A stretch of DNA of 64,000 bases from assembly GCA_041746735.1 (NCBI GenBank), contig JBGTGP010000012.1:1-64000 (forward strand), read 5' to 3'. The translations under genes were made by a program, and so were the position numbers. Within the stretch, counting starts at the first letter, position 1, and each line of letters begins with the position of its first letter. Of the stretch, positions 35,951 to 45,115 are shown piece by piece. The notes beneath the pieces were generated by a model. The model worked only from the letters and a program-made list of their open reading frames with translations. It was not told the origin of the DNA and searched no databases. This DNA comes from Opimibacter sp041746735 (GTDB lineage Bacteria > Bacteroidota > Bacteroidia > Chitinophagales > Saprospiraceae).

Positions 35951-37411
35951 ATGGGTTCAGGACCTACATCACCGATCAGAGAACCGTTAGTAAAGGGGCA
36001 TAAGACCTATCACCAGATAACGGAAGATCTTTGCTCACCCACCGAGCGTGCTCCAAGCAAAGCCTGGACACTCGCTTTCATCGTCGCATTGGCCGCACTT
36101 ACTTTTGGCGTCATTTGTATCATCCTGACCATTTGGGTTGGAATTGGTACCTGGCACCTCAACAGAACCATCGGATGGGGTTGGGACATCACTAACTTTG
36201 TATGGTGGATCGGGATTGGTCATGCCGGTACATTGATCTCGGCGATATTGCTACTTTTCCGCCAGAAATGGCGGACCGGGGTTAACCGAGCAGCAGAAGC
36301 AATGACCATTTTTGCGGTTATTTGCGCAGCCCTCTTCCCGGGTATTCACGTTGGGCGGATGTGGGTGGTATTCTACTTTTTCCCCTATCCGAATACACGG
36401 GGACCCATATGGCCCAATTTCAATTCACCACTCCTCTGGGACCTTTTTGCCATCTCCACTTATTTTACGGTATCGCTCCTCTTCTGGTACACAGGACTGG
36501 TGCCTGATTTTGCTACAGTGCGTGACCGCGCAAAAGGTTTCCGTAAAAAGCTATACACTTTTCTGGCATTTGGCTGGACGGGTGCCGCCAAACATTGGCA
36601 ACGGCATGAATCCCTTTCCCTCATACTCGCCGGACTGGCTACGCCACTGGTTCTTTCTGTACACACAATCGTAAGCTTCGACTTCGCGACCTCCGTAATA
36701 CCAGGCTGGCATACGACCATTTTCCCGCCTTACTTTGTAGCGGGCGCTATCTTTTCTGGTTTTGCCATGGTGCAAACACTGATGGTGATCACACGGAAAG
36801 TGCTAAACCTGCAGGACTATATCACCATAGGGCACATCGAGTCCATGAATAAAGTCATCCTCGTCACAGGCACGATAGTCGGGGTGGCCTATCTGACCGA
36901 GTTATTTATCGCCTGGTATTCCGGATACGTGTACGAACAGTTTGCTTTCTTCAACAGAGCATTAGGACCGTATTGGTGGGCCTATTTTGGGATGATGGCT
37001 TGCAACGTGCTTTCACCGCAACTCTTCTGGTCTAAAAGGATACGGCGGAATGTGACCATGACCTTTTTCATGTCCATCTTCGTCAATATCGGAATGTGGT
37101 TTGAGCGGTTTGTCATCATTGCCACCACCCTGGCCCGGGATTATCTCCCCTCCAGTTGGAGTTTTTATGTGCCTTCGATCGTGGAAATTGGAATTTACAT
37201 CGGTACACTCGGAATCTTCTTTACATTCTACCTGATCTTCGTCCGGTTAGCTCCGGTCGTGGCGATTGCCGAGATCAAACACATCCTCAAAACCTCTGGT
37301 GATCAGTATGCCGGTAAAAATGCCACATCGACCTTACATCAGGTTGAAAGCGGAAATACAGAATTTGAAGCAACAGGTCATGACAGTCATCACAGTCATG
37401 CCCATCATTGA
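35951..37411 (+). CDS. actC: Alternative complex III subunit ActC (NrfD-like)
   Basis: A 486-residue NrfD/PsrC-type integral membrane subunit with about ten transmembrane helices, expected to hold a quinol site and a proton path. The front part has WHLNRTIGWGWDITNFVWWIGIGHAG, a family hallmark. The C-terminus ends in a His-rich HDSHHSHAHH tail. Follows actB by 50 bp; the next gene actD follows 45 bp later. ActF is its homologue in the complex. Confidence 0.94.
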   Translation: MGSGPTSPIREPLVKGHKTYHQITEDLCSPTERAPSKAWTLAFIVALAALTFGVICIILTIWVGIGTWHLNRTIGWGWDITNFVWWIGIGHAGTLISAILLLFRQKWRTGVNRAAEAMTIFAVICAALFPGIHVGRMWVVFYFFPYPNTRGPIWPNFNSPLLWDLFAISTYFTVSLLFWYTGLVPDFATVRDRAKGFRKKLYTFLAFGWTGAAKHWQRHESLSLILAGLATPLVLSVHTIVSFDFATSVIPGWHTTIFPPYFVAGAIFSGFAMVQTLMVITRKVLNLQDYITIGHIESMNKVILVTGTIVGVAYLTELFIAWYSGYVYEQFAFFNRALGPYWWAYFGMMACNVLSPQLFWSKRIRRNVTMTFFMSIFVNIGMWFERFVIIATTLARDYLPSSWSFYVPSIVEIGIYIGTLGIFFTFYLIFVRLAPVVAIAEIKHILKTSGDQYAGKNATSTLHQVESGNTEFEATGHDSHHSHAHH

Positions 37412-37456
37412 AATAGAACTATCGCAAAACATAAAACACAGGTGATCCCGTAGATC

Positions 37457-37987
37457 ATGAAGCACATCGAAAAAAATATCATATTCGGATTGTACGACGA
37501 TGAGGAAATTCTCAAGTCAGCCGTACGGAAAGCCAACGAAGATCACCTCCAGATTATGGATGTGCTGACTCCGTTTTCGGTGCACGGCCTCGATCCGCTT
37601 CTGGGCCTCGAAGAGTCAAGACTTCATATCGGGGGCTTTGTCTATGGCATGTTGGGAACACTCACAGCCTTTCTGGGGATGACCTGGATATTTACCCGGG
37701 ATTGGCCGCAGATTTATGGTGGGAAGCCTTACTGGCCCATCTTGTCTTTCGTACCGATCACGTTTGAGGTGACCGTACTTTTTGCCTCAATTGGGATGGT
37801 TGTCACATTTTATATTATCAATGGGCAGGGCCCGGGCATCAAAAACCCGATCATACATCCCCGGATTACCGATGATAAGTTTTGCATTGCTTTCCGGACA
37901 GATGGATTGGGGGATAGTGATGTAGATCGTTTCAGATATTTTTTCCAAAACACCGGAGCCAGCCTGGTAGAAACGAAGACCCTTTGA
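37457..37987 (+). CDS. actD: Alternative complex III subunit ActD (DUF3341)
   Basis: A 176-residue DUF3341 protein with an N-terminal soluble part (FGLYDDEEILKSAV), two transmembrane helices (about 58-75 and 95-120) and a cytoplasmic tail. Peripheral structural subunit that contacts ActC/ActF. The stop codon is followed within two bases by the ActE start, so translation is probably coupled. Confidence 0.92.
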   Translation: MKHIEKNIIFGLYDDEEILKSAVRKANEDHLQIMDVLTPFSVHGLDPLLGLEESRLHIGGFVYGMLGTLTAFLGMTWIFTRDWPQIYGGKPYWPILSFVPITFEVTVLFASIGMVVTFYIINGQGPGIKNPIIHPRITDDKFCIAFRTDGLGDSDVDRFRYFFQNTGASLVETKTL

Positions 37988-37989
37988 TC

Positions 37990-38865
37990 ATGAGATATAC
38001 AATAGCATTTACAGTACTGGCCACTCTGAGTGTGATGGTGGCCTGCTCTCCCGCTAAAGGAGATCGGCGGGGTCATGAATTCATGCCGGATATGGTGCAT
38101 ACTACAGGCTATGAAGCCAATCTCTATAATTATTATTCCTACAATCGCTGGGGGACTGAAGAAGATTATAAAAAGTATGCTTCTCCCCGCACCAGCGTTT
38201 CAGGAACGGTAGCCCGTGGTCAGATCTCAGTCGCCAACGCCACGGACGGAGTAGGTCGACAAATGGCCATGTCCGCATTTACAGGTGAAGGGGATGGTAC
38301 GTTTGCCTTGACCCCAAATGGAAGTGTACCGTATTATTATACAGATACCGAAGAGGAGCGCTTGAGAGCCACACGTGAGATTAGCAGAAATCCCTTTCCT
38401 ATCACAGATGCCGGTTTAGCACGCGGGAAGGATTTATACATCATTTATTGCGGCATTTGTCATGGCGCCAAAGGTGATGGACAAGGGTATCTCGTGCGCG
38501 AAGAAGACCCCACGAAAGGTATCGTCGCCGGAATATATCCAGCTGCTCCCGCCAATTTCCTGCTCGACACGTTCATACTTACTTCCGTGGGTCGTCTCTA
38601 CCATAGCATCATGTTTGGAAAGAATGTGATGGGCCCCTATGCCGATAAACTCACCTATCAGGAGCGTTGGGAGGTGATCCATTATATCCGCTCCCTTCAG
38701 GCGCAGGACCGGAAAGCAGAGTATTCCGCCAGTGTCAATACATTCAACAAAGAAGCAACGCCCTGGGTCCTCGTAGATGCGGAGTTAAAAAAAGCCGCCC
38801 CACTTGCAGCCCCCGCAATACAACAGCAGGGAAGTGATACGCTTGGCCATATGAATCAACATTAA
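37990..38865 (+). CDS. actE: Alternative complex III subunit ActE, mono-heme lipoprotein cytochrome c
   Basis: A 291-residue lipoprotein from ATG 37990 (signal MRYTIAFTVLATLSVMVAC, lipid Cys at 19). One CxxCH heme site, CGICHGAKGDG, in the C-terminal cytochrome c domain and a likely axial Met in the KNVMGPYADKL segment. It is expected to be the electron exit subunit, handing electrons to the CuA site of the oxidase encoded next. An in-frame TTG two codons earlier is not needed. Confidence 0.93.
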   Translation: MRYTIAFTVLATLSVMVACSPAKGDRRGHEFMPDMVHTTGYEANLYNYYSYNRWGTEEDYKKYASPRTSVSGTVARGQISVANATDGVGRQMAMSAFTGEGDGTFALTPNGSVPYYYTDTEEERLRATREISRNPFPITDAGLARGKDLYIIYCGICHGAKGDGQGYLVREEDPTKGIVAGIYPAAPANFLLDTFILTSVGRLYHSIMFGKNVMGPYADKLTYQERWEVIHYIRSLQAQDRKAEYSASVNTFNKEATPWVLVDAELKKAAPLAAPAIQQQGSDTLGHMNQH

Positions 38866-38891
38866 TCTGTGACCGAATCGATAAAACAGTT

Positions 38892-40142
38892 ATGAATCAG
38901 TTCACATTCGAAGCAAGACAGAAGACATTCCTGGGCGTGATGATGCTGATTGGCATCATTTCACTGGTTATCACCTACATGGGCGATGATCACCATCATA
39001 CCCGGTTCTGGTCCAATATTCTTCATAATTCGGTATTCTTCACCGGGGTTGCATTAATGGCCCTCTTTCTCATCGCCGCCAAGATTACGGCCTGGTCCGG
39101 TTGGCATACGCTGTTTAAAAGAGTTTGGGAAGCGTACTCGCTTTTTCTGATCGTGGGTTTTGTCCTGATGATGATTATTGCGCTGGGCATCTGGGGCGGG
39201 TGGCATCACCTGTACCATTGGGCAGATGCCGCATCGGTGGAAAGCGATCGCATCCTTTCCGGTAAAAGCTCATTCCTCAACAAAGGATGGTATACATTCG
39301 GCAGTTTGATCATCATGGCCGTCTGGATATTTCTGGCCAGCCGTATTCGTTCGCTCTCCGTCGATGAGGATACGAATGGCGATACTTCGTTCAGCCATGC
39401 CCGAAAGCTCAGAATTTATGGAGCAGCTGCATTGCCGATCATCGGGTTTACCAGTGCCGCTATGATCTGGCAATGGGTGATGTCAGTCGATGCGCACTGG
39501 TATAGCACCCTCTTTGCCTGGTATTCTTCAGCCAGCTTAATGGTAACCATGATCGCCCTGACGATCCTGACCCTGATCACGCTGAAATTCAGAGGATATT
39601 TTCCATTGGTCACCACTGAGCATCTCCATGACCTCGGTAAGTATATGTTTGCCTTCAGTATTTTCTGGACGTACTTGTGGTTTTCACAGTTCATGTTGAT
39701 CTGGTACGGAAATATTCCGGAGGAGACGATCTATTTTCATACCCGGCTGTATGAGTATCCGGTCCTTTTTTACCTCAATATCGGGCTCAATTTTGCCTTG
39801 CCGTTTTTAGTCTTGTTGAGAAATGATACTAAGCGTAAATATGGTACACTCATTTTTATTTCAGGGGTTCTGGTACTCAGCCACTGGTTGGATTTTTTCC
39901 TGATGTTGAAGCCGGGGATACTGCATACGATGCATGAAGTAGCGGCACAAACAGCTGAAGGTGCGACGCAACATCACCATGGCCCCACACCAGGTTTTTC
40001 ATTGCCAGGATTTTTGGAATTCGGAACCTTTATCGGGTTCCTCGGACTGTTTTTCTACTTTGTATTCAGCAGGTTGGAGAAGGCAAGTTTATTGCCCCGA
40101 AGAGATCCGTACCTGATGGAAAGCGTATCTCATCATACCTGA
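38892..40142 (+). CDS. actF: Alternative complex III subunit ActF (NrfD-like)
   Basis: A 416-residue membrane protein with about ten transmembrane helices, paralogous to ActC. An early DDHHHTRFW and a middle MIWQWVMSVDAHWYSTLFAWY segment are typical. It completes the ACIII set; subunit II of the oxidase starts 57 bp later. A small His-rich loop (QHHHGPTPG) lies near the C-terminus. Confidence 0.93.
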   Translation: MNQFTFEARQKTFLGVMMLIGIISLVITYMGDDHHHTRFWSNILHNSVFFTGVALMALFLIAAKITAWSGWHTLFKRVWEAYSLFLIVGFVLMMIIALGIWGGWHHLYHWADAASVESDRILSGKSSFLNKGWYTFGSLIIMAVWIFLASRIRSLSVDEDTNGDTSFSHARKLRIYGAAALPIIGFTSAAMIWQWVMSVDAHWYSTLFAWYSSASLMVTMIALTILTLITLKFRGYFPLVTTEHLHDLGKYMFAFSIFWTYLWFSQFMLIWYGNIPEETIYFHTRLYEYPVLFYLNIGLNFALPFLVLLRNDTKRKYGTLIFISGVLVLSHWLDFFLMLKPGILHTMHEVAAQTAEGATQHHHGPTPGFSLPGFLEFGTFIGFLGLFFYFVFSRLEKASLLPRRDPYLMESVSHHT

Positions 40143-40199
40143 TGATCGCCGAGACGAGAAGTATATCTAATTGAATGAATGAAAAAAGCTAAATAGCAA

Positions 40200-41720
40200 A
40201 TGACCGCATTGATAATTGGACTCAGTATAGTCTTGCTGGTGATCGTCATCCTGCAGATCAGCAAACTGTCGGATATGTATGCCCGTATCCGCGGCGAGGA
40301 GGAAGTCGATGAACGTCTCAACAGAAATCAGGGCCGGGCTATGATGCTCTTCCTTATTGGTTTGTTGGTGCTCAGCGTCTTGTCCGCCTTTTGGTGGAAA
40401 AATTACATGATGGGGTATGGTCCGCACGAATCAGCATCTGCCCATGGAGGCGTACTGGACAGCCTCTTTAATGTAACACTTTTCTTTACAGGTGTCGTAT
40501 TCATCCTGACTCATATCGCGCTCTTCTATTTTGCCTGGAGGTACAAGAAAGTCAAAGGTTCAAAAGCCACCCATTGGGCACATAATAACACGCTGGAGAT
40601 CGTGTGGTCTGCTATACCTGCAGTGGTGATGACCTATCTTGTGATCAAAGGCCTGCTGGCCTGGAATGCAGTCATGGCCGATGTTGAGCCGGGTGAAGAT
40701 CACATAGAGATAGAAGCAACCGGTTATCAGTTTGCCTGGCACCTCCGTTATCCGGGACCTGATGGCGTCCTCGGAGCCAGAGAGTATCAAATGATCACAG
40801 CCGAGAATCCACTGGGACAGGACTGGAGTGATGCACAAAATATGGATGACTTCCATCCTGACGAGTTGTGGCTCCCGGTCAATAAAAAAGTACGGGTCCG
40901 AATCACCGCCCGTGATGTACTTCACAATTTCTATCTGCCCCATTTCAGGGTCAAAATGGACGCAGTGCCAGGCCTCCCGACGTATTTTGTCTTTACACCC
41001 ACCAAGACCACGGAAGAATACAGGGATGAGCTACGAAATTATCCAGAGTACAATGTCCCCAAGGATCCTACTGATCCGGAAAGTAAAATGCTTTGGGAAG
41101 AATTCAATTATGAGTTGGCTTGCGCTGAGCTATGTGGTAAGAGTCATTACAGCATGCGACGCATAGTCAGGATCGTAAGTCAGAGCGAGTATGATGCTTG
41201 GTTGGCTAAACAACAATCCTACTATATGTCCAGTATTCGCGGGAAGAATAGTGATCCGTTCAAAGGCCGGATCGTGGAGTATGAGATCAGCCGCAACCGG
41301 GAAGCCCTGAATCTTTCTGTAGATAAAGCATTGGTTGATACCGGTATTCCGATGACAGCAGAGGAGAAGGAATTATTGCGAACGATCCGACTCGATTTTG
41401 TACAATTTGATACGGTTTCCAACACCCTGGTATCTGCTTCCAGATACCAGCTGGAGGATCTGGCCACTATCCTCAAGAAGAATGAGAATATGAGAATTGA
41501 ATTGGGAGGGCATACGGATAATACAGGGAATCCGGTAGCCAACAGAGTGCTTTCCCAACAACGGGTAGAAATCGTCCGGGATTACCTGGTCGGGCAAGGT
41601 ATCAGTACCACGCGGATGACCGCGGTGGGCTACGGCTCATCCAAACCGGCGGACACTAACGATACCGAAGAAGGCCGGCAGAAAAACCGGAGAATAGAAT
41701 TTAGAATCATCGCGCAATAA
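40200..41720 (+). CDS. Cytochrome c oxidase subunit II with C-terminal OmpA-like domain
   Basis: A 506-residue fusion. Four membrane segments (about 2-22, 47-66, 88-112, 130-152) are followed by a cupredoxin domain with all CuA ligands: His242, then Cys308, Glu310, Cys312, His316 and Met319 in CAELCGKSHYSM. After about residue 385 comes an OmpA/MotB-like domain with GGHTDNTG (436-443), the diaminopimelate-binding pair Asp440 and Arg455, and the closing GRQKNRRIEFRI. The frame is continuous, with no sign of frameshift. The OmpA-like part lies on the periplasmic side, where it could hold the oxidase to peptidoglycan. An extra first helix beyond the normal two is also present. Confidence 0.95.
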   Translation: MTALIIGLSIVLLVIVILQISKLSDMYARIRGEEEVDERLNRNQGRAMMLFLIGLLVLSVLSAFWWKNYMMGYGPHESASAHGGVLDSLFNVTLFFTGVVFILTHIALFYFAWRYKKVKGSKATHWAHNNTLEIVWSAIPAVVMTYLVIKGLLAWNAVMADVEPGEDHIEIEATGYQFAWHLRYPGPDGVLGAREYQMITAENPLGQDWSDAQNMDDFHPDELWLPVNKKVRVRITARDVLHNFYLPHFRVKMDAVPGLPTYFVFTPTKTTEEYRDELRNYPEYNVPKDPTDPESKMLWEEFNYELACAELCGKSHYSMRRIVRIVSQSEYDAWLAKQQSYYMSSIRGKNSDPFKGRIVEYEISRNREALNLSVDKALVDTGIPMTAEEKELLRTIRLDFVQFDTVSNTLVSASRYQLEDLATILKKNENMRIELGGHTDNTGNPVANRVLSQQRVEIVRDYLVGQGISTTRMTAVGYGSSKPADTNDTEEGRQKNRRIEFRIIAQ

Positions 41721-41731
41721 AATATACCGTT

Positions 41732-43588
41732 ATGTCATCTTCACAGCAGCATGAAACCGATGTACTGATCCGTGAGCAAGGCTATGATGATCATTTTCAT
41801 GAGCATCACCATGGAGATAAATACCAATCGAATTTTATCACACATTATATATTCAGCCAGGATCATAAGATCATTGCCCGCCAGTTTTTGATTACCGGTA
41901 TATTCTGGGCGATCATCGGTGCGGGAATGAGTATCATCTTCCGACTTCAACTCGGATTTCCGGATGACAGTCTGGCATGGCTCAAGCCCTTACTGGGCAA
42001 ATGGATCACTATCAATGAAGCAGGAGTAGGTGCACTCAATCCTGAATTCTATTATGCGCTGGTCACCATGCATGGGACGATCATCGTCTTTTTTGTATTG
42101 ACAGCCGGCTTGAGCGGAACCTTTGCGAATCTCCTTATACCCTTTCAGGTCGGAGCACGAGATATGGCCTCGCCATTTCTCAATATGCTTTCATACTGGT
42201 TCTTTTTCCTCGCAAGCGTAGTAATGTTTATATCATTGTTCCTCAGCACAGGTCCGTTTTCAGGTGGCTGGACAGCCTATCCTCCACTGAGCGCCCTTCC
42301 TGAAGCCAGTACCGGTTCTGGTGCAGGGATGACGTTATGGCTTGTGAGTCTCACGTTCTTTGTGGTCTCCGTACTCCTTGGGGGCATCAACTATGTCACC
42401 ACCGTGCTCAACCTACGGACCAAAGGCATGTCCCTCTGGCGTATGCCATTGACCGTCTGGGCGCTACTGTTGACGGCGATTTTAGGGATATTGTCATTTC
42501 CTGTACTCGTTTCCGGCTTTTTCCTCCTGATGTTTGACCGGGGGATGGGCACAAGTTTTTACCTGAGTGAGATCTTTATCAATGGCGAAGCACTGGCCAA
42601 TGTAGGCGGTAGCCCAATTCTCTATCAACACTTGTTTTGGTTCCTGGGGCACCCTGAAGTATATATTATCATCCTCCCTGCGATGGGACTCACCAGTGAA
42701 GTGCTGTCCGTACACGCGCGCAAACCGATCTTCGGTTATAAAGCGATGGTCTATTCTCTTCTGGCCATCGGCTTTCTCTCTTTTATTGTTTGGGCCCACC
42801 ACATGTTTATGTCCGGTGTGAATCCATTCATCTCCAATTTCTTTGTGATTTTTACCCTGATCATAGCCGTACCCTCCGCCGTGAAGGTATTCAACTGGAT
42901 ATCGACCCTCTATAAAGGAAATATCCGCTTTACATCGGCTATGCTCTTCGCCATCGGGTTCGTCTCTATGTTCATCTCCGGTGGTTTGACCGGAATCTTC
43001 CTGGGCAACTCGGCCCTCGACATTCAACTTCATGATACATATTTCGTAGTGGCCCACTTTCATATCGTGATGGGGATCGCGGCTTTCTTTGGCATGTTTG
43101 CCGGTGTCTATCACTGGTTCCCGCGTATGTACGGCCGTTTTATGAACGAAACAATGGGCCGAATCCATTTCTGGATTACAATGGTTGGAGCCTATGCGAT
43201 TTTCTGGCCAATGCACTATACGGGCATGGCTGGTGTACCCAGAAGATATTATCGCTTCGATACGTTCGATGCCTTTGGTCACTTTGATGGTCTCAATCAG
43301 TTTATCACCATCGCGGCCATTATTGTCTTCGCAGCCCAGTTGCTTTTCGTGTTCAATTTCTTCTATAGCATTTGGTACGGGCGAAAGATGACCACGCAAA
43401 ATCCCTGGGGTGCCACCACACTCGAGTGGACCAGCCCGATCGAACCCATTCATGGCAACTGGCCAGGCAAATTGCCTACTGTACACCGGTGGGCGTATGA
43501 CTACAGCAAAGAAGGCGCAGATAAAGATTACATCGCACAACATATTCCATTGACCGAAAAGGAAAAAGCAGAAGAGTCCAGTCATTGA
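41732..43588 (+). CDS. ctaD: Cytochrome c oxidase subunit I
   Basis: A 618-residue heme-copper oxidase core subunit with about twelve to fourteen helices. CuB ligands are seen in WFLGHPEVYIIILPAMG, including the His-Tyr crosslink pair, and in WAHHMF; heme ligands lie in HDTYFVVAHFHIVMG. This is an A-type oxidase. The N-terminal extension is His-rich (DDHFHEHHHGD at 19-29). It reduces oxygen with electrons from CuA in the preceding subunit. Starts 11 bp after subunit II. Confidence 0.96.
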   Translation: MSSSQQHETDVLIREQGYDDHFHEHHHGDKYQSNFITHYIFSQDHKIIARQFLITGIFWAIIGAGMSIIFRLQLGFPDDSLAWLKPLLGKWITINEAGVGALNPEFYYALVTMHGTIIVFFVLTAGLSGTFANLLIPFQVGARDMASPFLNMLSYWFFFLASVVMFISLFLSTGPFSGGWTAYPPLSALPEASTGSGAGMTLWLVSLTFFVVSVLLGGINYVTTVLNLRTKGMSLWRMPLTVWALLLTAILGILSFPVLVSGFFLLMFDRGMGTSFYLSEIFINGEALANVGGSPILYQHLFWFLGHPEVYIIILPAMGLTSEVLSVHARKPIFGYKAMVYSLLAIGFLSFIVWAHHMFMSGVNPFISNFFVIFTLIIAVPSAVKVFNWISTLYKGNIRFTSAMLFAIGFVSMFISGGLTGIFLGNSALDIQLHDTYFVVAHFHIVMGIAAFFGMFAGVYHWFPRMYGRFMNETMGRIHFWITMVGAYAIFWPMHYTGMAGVPRRYYRFDTFDAFGHFDGLNQFITIAAIIVFAAQLLFVFNFFYSIWYGRKMTTQNPWGATTLEWTSPIEPIHGNWPGKLPTVHRWAYDYSKEGADKDYIAQHIPLTEKEKAEESSH

Positions 43589-44487
43589 TGAGAGGTAGAG
43601 ACAACATACAGGTGCGAACCGTCACAGTGACCTTCAGGGACTGGTTGCAGGACGTTGAGCTTTTGGTCAAGTTCAGGTTGAGTACGTTTGTGGTATTCTC
43701 TTCGCTGGTGGCCTATGTCATTGCAGCAGGTTCAGGTTTTAGGCTGGTTCCGTTTTTGATCTTGATGACTGGTGGTTTTCTTATCACCTTCGCAGCCAAT
43801 ATTCTGAACGAAATACTGGAAGCCGACTATGACCGGTTAATGGAGCGCACGTCCAACAGACCACTTGCTGCCCGGCGCTGGACTACTTCTTCCGCTTTGG
43901 TATTGGCCGGAATCTGTAGCCTGACAGGTATAGTTTTACTGGCCTTACTCAATCCATTGACATCCTTCTTAGGTACCGTGTCTTTAGTCACGTATGCTTT
44001 TATTTACACACCCCTGAAACGCTACAGTCCTGTCTCCGTCATCGTGGGGGCCATTCCCGGAGCACTACCAGTGATGATCGGGATGATTGCATTCCATGGA
44101 GTCATCACGACTGAGGCACTCTTCCTGTTTGCCATTCAGTTTATCTGGCAGTTTCCTCACTTCTGGGCGATTGGTTTTCTTTCGTATGAGCAATACCGGC
44201 ATGCAGGGTATAAATTGTTGCCCGAAGAGAATGGTGACATTGATCGCCGGTTAGGCACCCAGACTCTGGTGTATACAACCCTCATGCTGCCTGTCATTCT
44301 GGCGGGCTATTTCAGTGGCTTACTTTCAATAGGAGGTACCTTGGGCATGGGAGTATTGGCCTTGTTCTTCTTATGGAGAGCGTGGAATTTCTATAAGACA
44401 TTCGATAAGTCCAGCGCACGGGCGCTGATGTTTTCATCTTTCATTTTCCTACCACTAGCTCTTATGGTGCTGTGGTGGGGAATGTGA
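43588..44487 (+). CDS. ctaB: Protoheme IX farnesyltransferase (heme O synthase)
   Basis: A UbiA-superfamily membrane prenyltransferase of 299 residues making heme O, the precursor of heme A in the oxidase. The first Asp-rich motif is in NEILEADYDRLMERTSNRPL and the second region holds YTPLKRYSPVSVIVGAIPGALP. ATG 43588 overlaps the last base of the subunit I stop codon (TGATG), so translation is coupled. Heme A synthase (CtaA) is not in the window. Confidence 0.95.
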   Translation: MRGRDNIQVRTVTVTFRDWLQDVELLVKFRLSTFVVFSSLVAYVIAAGSGFRLVPFLILMTGGFLITFAANILNEILEADYDRLMERTSNRPLAARRWTTSSALVLAGICSLTGIVLLALLNPLTSFLGTVSLVTYAFIYTPLKRYSPVSVIVGAIPGALPVMIGMIAFHGVITTEALFLFAIQFIWQFPHFWAIGFLSYEQYRHAGYKLLPEENGDIDRRLGTQTLVYTTLMLPVILAGYFSGLLSIGGTLGMGVLALFFLWRAWNFYKTFDKSSARALMFSSFIFLPLALMVLWWGM

Positions 44488-44508
44488 TTTTATAATACAA
44501 ATTAAGCC

Positions 44509-45099
44509 TTGAGTACAGGTATCACAAGCGGCACGATCAGACCAGGCAATATCCGGAAGGGTATACATCCTCCGTTATTTGCGTTGTGGGCGGCTATGGC
44601 CAGTATTGTGATGATGTTTGGTGCGCTGACCAGTGCCTATATCGTCCGTCAGGCGGCAGGCAACTGGCTGGAATTCCGGATGCCGGAGATCTTCTTTGCC
44701 AGCACAGTGGTCATCTTGCTGAGCAGTGCCGCTTTACACGGCAGTTATTGGGCTTTTAAGAATGGAAAGGAAGGATGGTATAAACTTCTTTTGCCTATAG
44801 CGTTGATCCTCGGTCTTACGTTCGTCATCCTGCAGTACATGGGATGGAATGTGCTGTATGAAATGGGCGTCGCACTCGATGGTAATCCCGGCGGGTCATT
44901 CTTTTATGTCATCTCAGGTATCCATGCGGCACATGTGCTGGGAGGCGTTTTCGCTATCCTGGTCGCGATGCTGCATGCTTTTACCTTGACCTTTAAAGTA
45001 ACCGAACGGAGATGGAGACGATTTCAACTGGTGCTGCATTATTGGCACTTTGTCGATTTCCTCTGGCTCTATCTTTTTATATTTCTCTTGATCCAATGA
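44509..45099 (+). CDS. Cytochrome c oxidase subunit III, short copy
   Basis: A 196-residue five-helix subunit III. Start is TTG 44509; the next ATG would delete residues that precede the conserved ALWAAMASIVMMFGALTSAYIVRQAA helix, so TTG is favoured. The closing HYWHFVDFLWLYLFIFL is the subunit III signature. A second, longer copy follows 16 bp downstream, an arrangement common in Bacteroidota oxidase operons. Confidence 0.9.
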   Translation: MSTGITSGTIRPGNIRKGIHPPLFALWAAMASIVMMFGALTSAYIVRQAAGNWLEFRMPEIFFASTVVILLSSAALHGSYWAFKNGKEGWYKLLLPIALILGLTFVILQYMGWNVLYEMGVALDGNPGGSFFYVISGIHAAHVLGGVFAILVAMLHAFTLTFKVTERRWRRFQLVLHYWHFVDFLWLYLFIFLLIQ

Positions 45100-45115
45100 T
45101 TTTATAGCTAGATAC

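Noticed and set aside
42494..43585. A 363-codon - strand frame opposite cytochrome oxidase subunit I
   Set aside because: It is a mirror of the strongly conserved subunit I codons; its translation lacks any domain and the sense gene is certain.
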